DNA from: Anaeramoeba flamelloides
Lineage: Eukaryota; Metamonada; Anaeramoebidae
DNA: 64,000 bases
Assembly: GCA_027625915.1 (NCBI GenBank)
Contig: JANTQA010000012.1
Location: forward strand, 1,519,001-1,583,000
Reading direction: 5' to 3'
Part shown: piece after piece, positions 25,001-38,545 of the stretch
Layout: each line of letters starts with the position of its first letter
Numbering within the stretch: position 1 is the first letter of the stretch
Made by a program: the position numbers and the translations under genes
The notes under the pieces: model-generated
Databases searched by the model: none
What the model saw: the letters and a program-made list of their open reading frames with translations, nothing else
What the model was told of the DNA's origin: nothing

Positions 25001-25877
25001 AATATTATGAAATCGATGATTTTTCTACATTCTTCTTATTTTTTTTTTCTTTATTTAATTTTATTTTTCAATATTTACCTTATTTTTTTTTTCAATATTA
25101 CGAAGTATTTTACTTCAATTTTGATCTAAAAATAATTTATGAAGAGATAGGTAGTGGGTTAATTATTATTCAAACTTTAAATTTTGTTTTCTTGTAGAAT
25201 TAGCTGTCAAATTTTTATTTTATTCGATAAATAAAAATAAAAGACTAGTTTCTTCTTTTAATAAAATATGTGAGAAACTTAAAAATATTCCCAAATATCT
25301 AAAAAATTTTTTTAATCCATTTTTTTTTTTGATATTTTAATCATATTCTGATTTTTTTATTAAATTATTTTATTTTTTAATTTTGTTTCAACAAAGATTT
25401 GATAAGATATGTTTTTGTTTATATTTTTTTTATCATCTCAATTTTGGATTGTAAACATATGTTTGAATTATTGAATAAGAAATTATCAAAATTTTGTTTT
25501 TACTTCATTGATCATCACATACTTTCTAAAAATTTTATTTGACTTTTCCTGATTAATTTGTAGTTATTATTTTTTTCTTTATATTTTTTTGATTTGTTAT
25601 CTTTTTTTGATTTATTACTTAATATACTCCAATATACACAAGACTGAAAGTAATCTCAAATTTGATAATAAAAAATAAACAATTTAAGAGTGAATTTTTT
25701 TAAAAAAAAAATAATAATAATACACCTTTCTTGTTATTAGTGGTACATTATTACTCATAAATTTAAAAAAAAAAAACCCGAAAATAATATTTAATATTTT
25801 TTGTTTTTTATTAATTTAATGTAATACATTTTTTGTTGTTAAATTTTTTTTTTATTATTATTATTATTTGTTAATTT
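22015..25877. other. Intergenic upstream of HMG and downstream of CH-like B
   Basis: Very AT-rich. Weak inverted relatives of the 38.5-38.9 kb hairpins occur around 23535-23825 (words such as TTTTGGTAAAGCTAA and GGAAAACCTAACTACG). A 71-codon frame at 24622-24837 shows no motif and is not called. From 25762 on, the sequence matches the 3' flank of CH-like copy A. Confidence 0.5.
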
Positions 25878-28056
25878 TTAAATATTTTTTTGTATATTGT
25901 TCGAATGTTTCCATTTTGAATAAAAAAATAAAATTGATTTTGAAATAAATTTGTTTTCATTTTCTGTTTCTGTAACCAAATATATGGTTTTGGTTTTGTT
26001 TTTTTTGATTGTGGATGTTAATTTTATAATTTTGTTATTGTTATTAGGTTGAGTAATCAAAAAAATTGGAGAAAAGGGAATTGAATAGAAAATCTTTTTC
26101 CCATTATTAAATATTATTCCCCTTCTTCTCAGATCTAAAAATACAGATTGGAAAGGGACTGTTCTTTTGATAATGTTAAAAATATGGAAAATGATTCTGT
26201 AATTTTTATAAAAATCATCAATTTTTTGAATGATATTTTGGTTTAATATTTTTTGATCTTGTTCATAAAAAATATTGTTTAAATATTCGTTTACATTGAA
26301 AAAATATGTTTTTAATTTTTTTGATAGAATGTTTTTGGGTGGTAAAATGGATGTGTTGACAGTGTTTATATCCACACAAGATACTTTGGGATTGTTTCCA
26401 ATGATTTTTAAATTGTTGTTTTGGGTGTGTTGTGTTTGATACAATAATAATAGCATTACAAGCATGTGTTTATGAGCATGGTCATTTGCTTTGATATAAT
26501 ATATTTCATTTTTCATCGAATGATTAATGGAGACATTTCCTTTTTTTGATATGGTGTTATTTTTAGATCCTAATAATAAAGTTAATGATAATAATGAGGT
26601 TGAGTCTTGTTTAGAAACACCCAATAAAAAGCCTCCACTTGACCAGCTACAATTAAATTTTGTAAAGTTGTTCTTGACAACAACTGATATATTTTTGGGA
26701 TTTACAATTAATTGTGCTGGTTCAAATACTTTTAAATTGTTACCTGCTAAAACAGGGAAAACATATTGGTTACATCTCATAAATTGAATTGCATCAAAGT
26801 ACGCCTTTTCATATTCTAATTTCTTTTTTTTGAATTCATTTTTATTTTTAGGTGGTACCCATTCCATTTTTAATCGCTCCCATCGATCTATTGTGTTTAA
26901 AAAAAAAAATGTTTCAACAATTCCCAGTGATAATTGATTTGCATTTTTATTTTCTTTGTTATGGTTTATTTCTTTGTTGTTTTTTTCTTGGTTGTTGTTT
27001 TTTTCTTTGTTGTTTTTTTTTCTTTGTTGTTGTTTTTTTCCTTTTAACCATTTTGAAACATTGATTAATTGTGATCCATCAAAATATTCTGAGTTTTTGA
27101 TTGTGTATTTGACAAGTAAAAAATTTTTTTCTGTTATTAATTGTTCGATTTCAATTTTTTTGTTTTTGGCTCTTTTCTTTTGTTGTGATCTTAACAAATT
27201 GTCAAGTTCAGGGTTTGTTATTTTTTTTGTTTTTTGATTTGAAAATGTTTTTGTTTTGTTTCGAAGGCAAGACAAGTGAGCCATCTGGTTGGTTGAAATA
27301 TTTGTTGAAGAAAATTAATGTTTTTGGTATTTTTGCAATTTTTGTTTCTTTCTTGTTGTCTAAATCCAATTTTATTTCATTTTTTTTTTTCATTTCTTTG
27401 TCATTTTTTGTTTCTTGAGATTTTTCTTTTTCTTCCAGTTTTTCTTTTTCATTTTCAATTTCTATTTCAATTTCTTTTTCATTACCATTTTCTTTTACAA
27501 TTTCTTTTTCATTTTCAATTTGTTTTGTATTTTGTTCTTGCTCGTCAACCACATTTTCGATTTTTTCAATTTCACCTTGTAAAATATAAAAATTTCTGAT
27601 CGAATTTTCTTCTTTTTTGTGGATACCTTTCTGTTGGGTTTGTTGTTGCAAAAATAACAACAAGTTTAAAAGTTGTCTTAAATCTGAAACAGATTTTTCA
27701 ATGAGCCCTGTTATGGAAAAAAGATCATTTTTCGGATAACCAAAGCATTCAACAGCTGTGTTTTGAAGCTCTTTTAAATTTTCTGTTTGTTGGATTTCAA
27801 GATGTGCGACAGTTACAATTCGGTTTCTTTTGCATGGAGCAATGACATTTAGCAAATTACACAATTGGATCCCTTTTGAACAGAACAATTCCTCAACAGT
27901 CAAATCCTGATATTTCAATACTTTTCGTGCAAATTTGACAGCTTTATCAACTGCTTTTTGGATGTATTGATCTTCATTTAATTCAATTTGTTCGCTTATG
28001 GGATCTGTTTTAGACTCATTAAACCGTGGCCAAAGAAAAAGAGACTTTGAGTTCAT
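25878..28056 (-). CDS. CH-like (calponin-homology-like) protein, copy B, one homopolymer frameshift
   Basis: About 725 aa if one extra A near 27235 is ignored; without that the gene reads as 28056-27208 and 27284-25878. Residues about 33-138 resemble a single calponin-homology domain: LFCSKGIQLCNLLNVIAPC (the core helix with LC.L.N.I.P), QQTENLKELQNTAVECFGYP and DLFSITGLIEKSVSDLRQL, matching the NI..F..A...FGvp..DLF...DL.E pattern of calponin/transgelin. By family such domains bind actin or signalling partners. A Glu/Lys-rich linker and Asn/Lys repeats follow. The C-terminal 250 residues alternate strand-like segments (AQLIVNPKNISVVV, FTKFNCSWSSGGFLLGV) with a helix (HAHKHMLVMLLLLYQ). They could be a PH-like domain, but I cannot confirm that. 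No intron is evident. Confidence 0.82.
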
Positions 28057-31000
28057 TTTAAAACAATGCTCTTTTGCTTATTGGTTTTAAAACAAAAAAA
28101 ATCAAAAAAATGGTAAATTTTTCCTCTTTTAAAAAATATAAAAAATGGAGATTTTGATATATATACACCCTTATGAAATCTCCAAATTTGGGGATTGGTG
28201 GGTATGAAAATACAATAAATTATATCATAAAAATGAATTAAAATTATTATTTTAAGAATAAAGACAAAAATATTACAATTTGTGGTTTTTTTTTTGATAT
28301 TTTTAGAAAAAATTTAAAATACAATTTTTTTTTTTTTTTTAAAGGGAGGAATTTAAGGACCTCTTCTAAACATAATTTCGAAATTTGTGTTTCGAAATTT
28401 CAAGAAAAAATTATTTTTTTCTTTTTCATTTATATATGATAAGATAAATAATTCGTCATTATTTTGAATATTTTCTCAGATATTGGTATTTAACTTTAGG
28501 GAAAAAAGTTTAGCAAGTTTTTGAATTGGGAACATTAATAGAATCTAAAAAAAAAGTAAAATCAATTAATAGAGAAATAAAATAACTTCTAAGAATAATT
28601 CATTCTATTATTCTCAATCGAAAAAATAAAATAAATTTAAATCTCCTTGATTCTAGAAATCTTTGATGAAGTGGTTTAGGATATCGTAAAAATATCCAAT
28701 TTTTTCATGTAAATTATTAATAATAGATGAATCAAAGAAAAAAACCCATTTACAAAATAATAGATTCAAAAAAACTGTTATTGTGCCGAATCCTCCATTT
28801 TTTCTTATATAATTTATTTTTACTTTTATTTATTGATCTTACTTTGAATTAAGAGTTAGGCTCAAAATTAAAAATTGTGTTGAATTTTTTTTTCCTCAAG
28901 GTTACTTGTTACTCGATTTACTTGATTTGGGTTAATTCGTTAATCCAAATTATTCATTTTTTAAAAAAGTGGGACAGTCCTAAAGTAAAATTTTGACATC
29001 TTCAATACTTTCCTAATTAATGTAATTTTTATCTAAATCTAAGATTTTGTTTTTGTTTGATTCTTATCAAAAAGATATATCTTATTGGGTAATTTGTGAA
29101 ATTTCTTAATTTTAAAATGGTGGTTGAACTTTCCCATTTTTATTTAAAATTTGTAATTAATTTTTTTTTTCATTGCGAAAATAAACTAAAATTATCTTTT
29201 GATTTCTCAAACTAAAAAAAAAAAATTGTTAGGTTTTCGATAATTGAAAAAAATAGGGGAAAATCAATGTTTTTCGTACTTTCTTTCTAATTCTGGAAAA
29301 GATACAGTCAATTTAACTATTAAGGCACAAACTTTCAACGGGGTTTGAGAAACAATGAAAATCTCAAATTAAGACACAAAATTCGGATTTTAGTATAATA
29401 ATTTGTGAAAAAAAAAATTACAAATCTAATGTTTACTTATTTGAGATTTTTATGTGCCTTAAATTCACTTGAAAGTATGTAAATTAAAAGTGAAACTAAC
29501 AGTGGTTGCTGGAAGACACTCTATGACACGGCTGTTAATCGTATTTATTATTGTACCTATTATTTTAAAATGTAATTAATCTATTCATAAGGACTTTTTA
29601 TTATTATTTTTGTCAAAATTAGTTAATTTTTTTTTTTTTTAATCCTAATTTATGTTAACTATCAATTTATATTTTGATCATTTTTTTTGTAAATGTTAAT
29701 ATTTCAGAGGTTTACAAAACAAAGAAGTAATTCTTTATTCTGAGTTTAAATCTTTTTTTATGAATTAATAATCTTGTTTGGTCAAGTTCAACCAAGTTTT
29801 ATATTAAGAAAACGAGATACAATTGTCGTGATGATTGAGAAATATTGGACAGAACTAGCCGAAAAAAAAAAACAATGACTGTTTAGCACCCGTGTTGTAA
29901 AAAATAATCTTCTGATATGAGGTAAGTTTTATCATTTTAACTATATTTTTAATCTCATATATTTCAATGATTTCTTTCTCTTTTTCTTATCTTTGTTTAA
30001 AAAAGTAATATTTACTTTTCATTTTTTCATAGTTAATCTCACAAATTTTAGATTTACCTCCTTCAGAACAGGTGTAAAATAACCTAAATAAAAGTTTAGA
30101 TTTGAAATAAAATGAGAGATAATTTAGTTGGGTCGTTTTCCATATAAACAAGAATCTAAATAGGATTTTTCAAAGTTATATCCTTTAAATTTCAAAATTT
30201 TTTTCCAAATACAAAAATAAATTAACTTTTTATTGTCATTATTAAACTCCATTTTACTCATAGGGGTCCGGGCAAAAATGAAATGGTGACTTTATTTTTA
30301 AGAATTAGCCAAACTAAGATTGTTTAGAAATACGTGAAGTTATAAAAGTCGGATTAGAGTTGGGATTCAAACAAGTTTCCTGAACAAACCATTAATTCCA
30401 AAAAACAAAAAAGTTAAAAAAATTTTTGGGTGACATTCATTCGAACATTTCATGTAAAAATTCTCAATTTTTTTAGAAAATTCAAATTTTTGACAAAAAA
30501 ATTTTTAACTTGTAAATGTATGAATTTTAAAAGAAAATACAAAACCTTAGTTTTCTTAATGTTAATTTGGAGTTTCAATTTTTTTTTTTTTTTTTCAAAT
30601 TTAATTTTTTAAAAAAATAAAACTAGAGAAAAAGAATCAAATGGAAAAAAAAAAGCAAAAAGCAGGAATAAAAAAAAAAAAATTACTAATTGAGAAAAAA
30701 TGATACCGATCTGAAAATTAAAATCTTATTTTTTAATATAAAAAAGAATTAAACTTTTAGAATATATTCTATTTCTTCAATAAAACTAATAACTTTGACC
30801 GAAAAAAAATATATTTTAGTGATAATCCCTGTTATCATCAAAACTTCTATTGTAATTTAAAATAAATCTATTTATTCCCAAAAAAACCTTCTTGTAAATT
30901 ATATTATTGAAGAAGTGTAAATTACACTCAAGGTGCCCATATACTTAAATTTCTTAAAAGGTAATTTAAAGTAAAATCATATATTTCTCAGTCATTTATT

Positions 31001-32096
31001 AAGAAAACAAATCCAAATTATTTTTATTATTATAAAAGTTTATAAAAAAATCGAAAAAAAAAGAAAAAAAAAAGAAAAAGAAAAAAAAAAGAAAATTAAT
31101 TTAATGAAGTCTTTTTATTATGCAATTAGTAAAAAATCAAATAAAAAAAAACATTGCTATTCATCACATTAAGAACGCCCAAAAGCATAGGCATGACACT
31201 GTTGGGCTATTTGGTGTAATTTGATAATTGATCATGAATATACAATTTATTATTGATGTTTAATTGTTTTAAGATCTTTTTATCTTTTTGATCTGAATTG
31301 CTTTGAAAATTTAAACATTTTTTTCATTTGTTATTCTTTTTCATTTTCAACTTATTCCTACTTCTCTATTTTAGTTTTACAATATTAGAAAGTAAGCACT
31401 TAGAGCTTTTTCGTTTAGAACTCTTCTTTCCGATATAAAGAAAATTCAGCCAGTGGAAAAAAGGAAAAAAAAACAAACTAAAAGATTAACAATCAACAAA
31501 AATTTCAAAATAAAAAATAACTTTTTAAATAAAAAATCTTTTTATAAAACAAATTTTGATTTCAATTAATGTTAATCAATTCAATTATTACAATACAAGA
31601 TATTTTAACAAACAAAAATTAATAAAAAAAAGAAAATAAAGCACAACAAATTTAAATAAAATTTATTCTTTATTTAATAAAAATTAATTGGAAAAAATTG
31701 GAAAATTTATAATTTTTGTTCTTTCAAAAAAAAATATTGGTTTGAAAATTTCGAAGATTTAGTTAATCCTCCAATTTTTTCAAATAATTTTTACTCAATT
31801 AATTTCTAATTTTTTTTTAAAATATACAATTATGTTATAAAAAATTGTTTAAAGAAAAAAAAGAAAAGAAATCTATCATCTATGAAGAAAATATAAGGGA
31901 TGGTGAGAGTATTGATAGAAAAAATAAATATATATCGACATTTATATTGCTTTAATTGTGTAAATTTTACAATTAAAATATATAAATTAATTAAGAATGA
32001 AAAAAGAAAATGAAAGAAATGGGAAAAAGGAAAGGTGTGGTGAGGAGAGGAATAATAAAGTTTTTAAAAAAAAAATTTGTTTTTAGGAACTAAAAC

Positions 32097-32128
<32 letters not shown>

Positions 32129-32363
32129 CGATATATAATTAATTAAAATCAAAAAGATGGGGATCGTTTTTTGTATATAATTATAATAAATATTTTTTAA
32201 TTTCAAAAATGTTCATTGAACTATTAAATGGATAAAAAACGAATTATTCGAATAAATGATTTCAATGATCAAAAGAAAAAAAGGTGGAAGATAATTAACT
32301 ATTATAATATATATATATATATACATAATTAATATACTGATAAATTTGTATATCAATTGTGGG
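28057..32363. other. Intergenic between CH-like B and helicase B
   Basis: The first 120 bases and the last 660 or so match the left arm. The middle (about 28180-31700) is arm-specific AT-rich DNA with a family 1 element at 29303-29504 and A/T homopolymers. No gene or RNA recognised. Confidence 0.65.
29303..29504. mobile_element. Small inverted-repeat element, family 1, copy b (degraded)
   Basis: Starts TACAGTCAATTTAACTATTA, then AAGGCACAAACTTTCAAC. The mirrored half near 29440-29504 has GAGATTTTTATGTGCCTTAA and ends AGTGAAACTAACAGT. It is about 200 bp, like the other copies, but more diverged at its right end. Confidence 0.8.
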
Positions 32364-35300
32364 TTACCATTTTGAATTTCTTCTACTTTGGTTATTATTA
32401 TTTCTTGATTTTCCATTATAAAATCTTCTTTGGTTGCCTTGTAATTTACGATAATCGATTCCACTGAATCTTCCTCCATTGTTACGGTTGTTTCTTCCTC
32501 TGTTATTATATCTTCGGCCGCCACTTCTTCTATCATAGCTGTGGCCTGCCATTCCAATCAACCATTCTGGGATTTCCTGTTCGCTGTCTTCTAAAGTTCC
32601 AATTAATTTTCTTAAAACTTTTGCATTTGAACCATGATTAATGAATGCAGTTGCAAGTCCTTGTTGGCCTGCTCTTCCAGTTCTACCAATTCGATGGATA
32701 TAATCACTGATATCTGTTGGTAAATCATAATTAATTACATGTGTGACATTTGGTACATCTCTATAAATTTGTTTTTTGGGGGTTAATATGTTTTAATTAA
32801 TCAACAAATAAATCATTTAAATATGTTTCAGTTGAATATATGATGGATAGAAAGATAATATCACAATTTACAAATACCAATTTTTAAATTTGTCAAGTAG
32901 AAATTAAATTAAAGCAATATCAATTTCATCAACAATTAAATTAAATTTAAGTTGAATTTTAAAATTAATTTAAATTTAATAAATTAAGGTAATGTTATAA
33001 ATGTTTTAAAAATAATAATAAAAAATAAAAATCAAATAACAGAAAAACAATAATATAAAAAAAAATCAAAAAATAGATTTCTTACAATCCACGAGCAGCA
33101 ACATCTGTGGCAACTAAAATATCAATTGTTGTGTTTTTAAATAGTTTTAACGATTCTTCTCTTTGTCTTTGAGTTTTGTTACCATGGATTGATAAAACAT
33201 GGAATCCTTCGTCATACAATTTCTTATCCAAATCGTCTGCATCGATTTTCCTTTCAACAAAAATTAAGGTCAATCCTGTGTGTTTTGTTAAAAAGTTCGA
33301 CAAGGGTTTCAAATTTCTCGTGTTCTTCAACAAATCTCACCTTTTGAGTCACTAATGAAGTGGCTGACCCGATTTTACCAACAGACAAAAAGATGTAATC
33401 TGTTAAAAAGTCTGATGCCAATCGTTGGATTTCTTTGGGGAATGTTGCACTAAACATCAAAGTCTGTCTGTTTTTAATTGGCATGTTGAAATCTTCGATG
33501 ATTTCTCTGATTTGTGGAATAAATCCCATGTCAAGCATTCTGTCTGCTTCGTCAAGAACTAAAAATTTCAGTTTACTTAAATTGACTTCTTTTCTATTCA
33601 ACAAATCAATTAATCTTCCTGGGGTTGCTACTAACAGGTGTGTAGGTTCCTTTCGGAGTGAATTAATTTGGTTGTAAATTGGGGTTCCTCCATAGACACA
33701 AGAGCAATTCAATGGCGAGTTTTTTTGAAAACTTTATACATTCCTTGTGGATTTGTTGTGATAACTCACGAGTTGGTGTCAAGATCAATGATAATGGTTC
33801 CGCTACAAATCCATACCTTCGTTGATAATTGTTGAAACTGCCTCTTTTTTGAACAGCAATCCCTTCAAATAAAATTCTTGATATGATTGGGCACGCAAAC
33901 GCTACAGTTTTACCAGAGCCTGTTTCTGCACATGCCATCAGATCCCTTCCATTTATGATCACAGAAAAGGAATGCTTTTGGACTGGGGTTGGTCTTCCAA
34001 ATCGTGCTTCTTTGACATTCTTATAAACAATTTCTCCAATATCTAAATCATAAAAATTCGACATTGGTTCTGGAATATTGTCGCCAGTAATTTCAACAGA
34101 TACTTCGTCGTACGCATCCAGATCAACAAATAATGATGCAATTTTTCCTTCTTCTTCATCTTGTACTCTTTGCTTTTCAAGTTTTTTGATTAAATCCAAG
34201 TCTAAACTCTTTTGCTTGAAAATTTCCTCTTTTGGCTTATAACTATATTTTTCATTGTTTCTTGATCGGTAATTATTGGTTCTGTAATTATTTTGGCTTG
34301 ATCTATAATAAGAATTTCTGTTGTAATTGCTTTGCCTTTCGTTATTACTATTTTCATTTTTATAATTTGAAAAGTTTTCTTTTTCTCTTTCATTAGATCT
34401 TTCTCTTGATCTTTCTTTTGACTTTTCTCTAGATTTTTCTCTTGATTTTTCTCTTGATTTTTCTTTTTTACTGATGCTTGATTTTTCTTCTTCATTGTCT
34501 TTTTCATCATATTTTGTTTTTCTTCTCCAATCATTTGAAGAATATGATTTATTATATTTATCATTTTTGGATGAATAATAATTGTCTTCTTCATTGTTAT
34601 ATCTTGAATAATTTGAATTATATTCTCTATTTTGATATTCATTTCTTCCTCTCCATCCACCTCGCCCTCTTCCTCGCCCTCGCCCTCGTCCTCTCCATCC
34701 ACCTCTTCCCCTCCCTCTCCATCTTTCTGTTTCTCTTTCTCTTGTTTGATAACTCTCCCTTTCATTAAATCTGTTATTTGAATTGTAATAATCTGTATTT
34801 CTTCCTTGATGATAATTGTCATTTCGATGATAATTGGATCTTTCGTTTCTCCAATTTCTATCTTGGTAATCTTCTCTTTCTCTGTTTGAATATTCTTCTT
34901 TTTTACTATGTCTGTCTTTTTCTCTTTTTGAATATTTATCTTTTTCTCTTGATCTTTCTCTTTTGCTATTTTTTTTATCTCTATTTCTTGAACTTTTATC
35001 AGTTTTTTTTTTTCTTTCCTCTTGTGATCCTTCTTCTTCTTGTGATAATGTTTTTGATTCTATTGGTGATTCGGATCCAGATCCAGATTGAGATCTTTTT
35101 TTTGTTTTTGAACCTTGGTCTGATTCTGACTGTGATTGTGATTCTTCTTCAGATCTGTTTTGAGATTTTTTGTTATATTTTTTGGAATTGTTTTTTCTGC
35201 CTCTAAATTCTTCTTGATCACGGTTATCGCTTCCGTTTGTGGATTCGTTTCGGTTTTTTTTGGAGTATTTGTCTTGTGATTTTTGGTTTTTGTTTTTTAA

Positions 35301-36346
35301 TTGGGTTTTTTTAGAGCGAGAAAACCTCACAGTTCTTGATGGCTTGCTGTTTCTTCTTCTTTGTAACTGCTCCATTGGAGAAAACTCTAATTTGTCAACT
35401 TGCTCTTTTTTTTGTTCCTTGCTGTTTTCTTTGTTTTTGGGTTGTTCAAACTTTTCCAATTGATTTTTCAAATTTTCAACAAAAGTTTGGCACGATTCTT
35501 CATTCACAAAACTGAATTTTGCTCGTTTGTTTGGTGTAATTACAACTGAAATTTCGTTTGTTTCGGTTGAAAGAATCTAAAAGATTTTATTTATTTAGTT
35601 TTTTTTTAATTATTATTGGGAAATCATAATTTTTACAAGAATAAGGGTTTATATTAAGGGTTTATATTTTTTGTTAATATTTTTTCTTGTTTTTTGTTTA
35701 TTGTTTTTTTGAAAAGAAACAAAAAGGAAACTCTAAAAATTCAATTTCTTTTTTTTTTTGTGCTTTTTTTAAAAAAAATCAAAAAGCATATTTTTTTTGT
35801 GCTTTTTTTTTTAGGAAAAATTGAATTTTTTTAAAATTGAAATAAAGTCAGAAGAAGGTCTTTTAAAAAAGTCAGTCGTGTTCTGTTGATTAAATAAGAA
35901 GATTTAAAAAAGATTACGAATCATTCAATTTCAAAATTTGAATTGAAAAAAATCCAAAACAATCTTTTGCAAGAGAAATAAAATAAATAAAAAAAAAAAC
36001 AAAAAACAAAAAAAAAAAGATCTGTCATAGAAAAAAAGTTTGAGGCTTACTTTGGTTTCTTCACTAAATTTATAGCACAACGTTTCATGGCTTGAAACTT
36101 TTAAAGATAATTGGTCGTCTTGAAGTGATACTGTTCCTTTTTTTTTGGGTTGAGATTCAATATGAAAAGTATAAGAAACTTTGGTTGGTTTCTTTTGATT
36201 TTGTTTTTTTTAAAAAAGGGAAGATACAATTTGTTTTTTGGATAATAAGCGAAAGCATTTTTAGAAAAAAAGGAAAGAAAGAGTTAAGTATTTTGTGTTA
36301 ATATATTGGGTTTTTAAGATATTTTTTGGAGAAGGTTACTAACCAT
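32364..36346 (-). CDS. DDX3/Ded1-like DEAD-box RNA helicase, copy B (4 exons; two homopolymer frameshifts; RGG-type insert)
   Basis: Paralogue of 4675-8486. Exons on - are 36346-36344 (ATG only), 36191-36051, 35576-33086 and 32760-32364, with introns of 152, 474 and 325 bp. Ignoring two extra bases (near 33725 and 33292) it gives about 1009 aa. The core motifs are identical to copy A. The N-terminal disordered part differs: where copy A has an Arg/Ser/Asn stretch, copy B has a Gly/Arg/Trp-rich block ([20 protein letters not shown], about 34655-34735) and a run of SREK repeats (about 34400-34460). RGG-type blocks usually bind RNA. The first intron's donor is GTTAGT, against GTTTGT in copy A. 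The protein is read in overlapping pieces at the two shifts. Function as for copy A. Confidence 0.9.
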
Positions 36347-37081
36347 TTGATTAATAAAAGAATAAAAAATTTAGAATAAAAAAAAAAATGAATTATATTT
36401 TCAATAGGAAAGGGTAGAGTTTCTTTTGGGGTAGTCGACTCAGAAAATTCTTAAAGTAAATTTATAAACAAATTCAAAATGATAATAATTTATCAGGAAA
36501 TGGAAAAACGAAAAAAAAAATCTTATTACGAAAAAACCAACGTACTTTAAAAGCTATTTTCAGAAAAAATTTCTTGTTTTTAAAAGTTTGATCCATTTTT
36601 CCTATTTATTCTTCAAAATTCAATATTTTTCCAAATTATTTTAAGAAAAAGTATTTTCATTGAAGAAGATCAAATCTGATTTTTTGTGAGATGTAGAAAT
36701 AAAATTCGGCTTAAAAAATAAAACCATTAAGTTTATAAATATATCATTATAAAAACTATACTTTATGGTTTAGCTTCTACCCAGGAGAAGCCTAAATAAA
36801 AGTATGTACTGCAATTATGGTGTAAATCACATTGGTGTTTAGATGATTCAAGTGTCTCTACAAATTTGATTAGCAAAAAAAAACTATTCGTATAGCTTCA
36901 TCAATTAAAAAGAGTCTCATGTATTAGAAAAAAACTCAATCAATTTCAGAAACAAATCTGAATTCAGATACAAATTTAATGGGTTCAATTATCAATATTC
37001 AGACTACAAAGTTGCAAAATATATTTACTAAAATTTGTGTCGAAATATAATTTACTCCCTGAAAAAATCAATTTTTTTAAA

Positions 37082-37562
37082 TACAGTGATCAAAATAAAG
37101 TATGCACAAAGACTATAATCCGTGTTTCAAAATATTATCCGTGCTTTTATTTTTTTCTTGTACCAATACAACATCCAATCTACAACCAAATAGTATACCT
37201 GAGCCCAAATCAATTTTGAAAGTAAAGATTTGGTTATTTTCAGTAAAATTTAAATTATTTATGCAAATAGTTGAAAATTTTCCAGAATATTCTCGATTTT
37301 TTTAAAATTTTTTGTTTTTTTTATGATTAAAATTTTCTTTAAAATTTAATCTATTTTTTGAGATAAATTTTCAATTTGATCCTTTATTTTTAGAATTTCT
37401 TTTTATATAATTTAACCTTAAGAAACCAAAACCATATTTTTTCACGGTTTATTATTGGTTTCTTTGATTTGTTAACGTATTGGACGACTATAACAAAAAA
37501 ACACGCTTTTTATTTTGAAACACACATTAAATTTTTTTGCACGCTCTATTTTGACTACAGTA
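37082..37562. mobile_element. Inverted-repeat element, family 3 (TACAGTGATCAAAATA ends)
   Basis: The left end is TACAGTGATCAAAATAAAG, followed by TATGCAC. The right end read in reverse is TACTGTAGTCAAAATAGAG, followed by CGTGC. The arms stay similar for about 75 bp, including CCGTGTTTCAAAATA and its mirror. The internal 320 bp are T/A-rich with no transposase. The CAGT...TCAAAA...TGCAC arrangement is typical of Tc1-type termini. A related stretch lies at about 41318-41660. Confidence 0.75.
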
Positions 37563-38545
37563 CCTTGAATATATTTATTTTTTTTTCATTCCCAACACCA
37601 AAAATCTTATTCAGGAATAGTGACCTTTCTTGTTTGAGAGAAAAAAAGTAAAAATTTGTTTAAAATATACACTTGTTAAGAAAATTTTTTTGGTTTGTTT
37701 TTTTTTTAATTTCTACCAATCTGGAAAAACATTTCTAGATCCAAAATAAGATTTAAATAAAACCAAAATTTAAATAAAAAAAAATTAACCAAAAAGTTGA
37801 AAATTTTAAAATTCAATTCTGATTTACTGAAGTTATTTTCATAAATAAAGAAATATATAATATTTTAATTTCAAAGTTCCAATATATAATGACTGGAAAA
37901 ATCTTTTTTCATCAAAGCTCTCTAAATTAAATTATTTTTGAAAAATGGAATGTTATTATCCCTTGAAGATAAAACATATTGGTGTGGTATTGTATGATTA
38001 GTTTATTCATAGATTTTCCGAACAAAAATTAATAATTCTTGTTAAACATAAGTGTTATAATACATTCTATAGCACCCAACCGATTATGGAGAAGCCGGAT
38101 ATATACTAAATATTTGATGAATACAGAAAAAAAAAATTATGTAAATAGTGATAATTAATTTAATATTCTACAACGCTACAACACATAAGCAAAAAAGATT
38201 TCTGAAAATTCCAAGTTAGACAAAACTACTACCTCAATTATCATGTCATCCATTTTAATGGGGTTTATTCACAATATAACAAAAATTCCAGTTCTTTAAA
38301 AATCTTGAGGTTGTTTTATTTATTGTTGTTAATAGTAATACGATTGTTAAAAGTCTCGAGCAAAGTAAAAAAAGGTCTGTTTTGGGGTAAAAATTTTTGA
38401 TAGAATGTGACAATGAATTTTCTTTAAATTCAACTTTTGGGTATTTTTTAAAGAGACCATAACTGATAGTTTTGAAAACCTTCTATTTTTCTAAAAAAAC
38501 TCAACCCAGGAAAAAAAAATAACTTATGTTATTTATTGAGGGTGC

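Larger units (their letters stand above)
25762..36392 (-). repeat. Right arm of the large inverted duplication
   Basis: Mirror of 4628-14530: CH-like copy B (25878-28056) and helicase copy B (32364-36346), both on -. The match blocks are 25762-28178 and about 31700-36392. The 3.5 kb between them carries a family 1 element at 29303-29504 but lacks the LINE fossil and R1 repeat of the left arm. Match boundaries fall in plain AT-rich sequence, with no obvious element or target duplication at either end. Confidence 0.93.
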
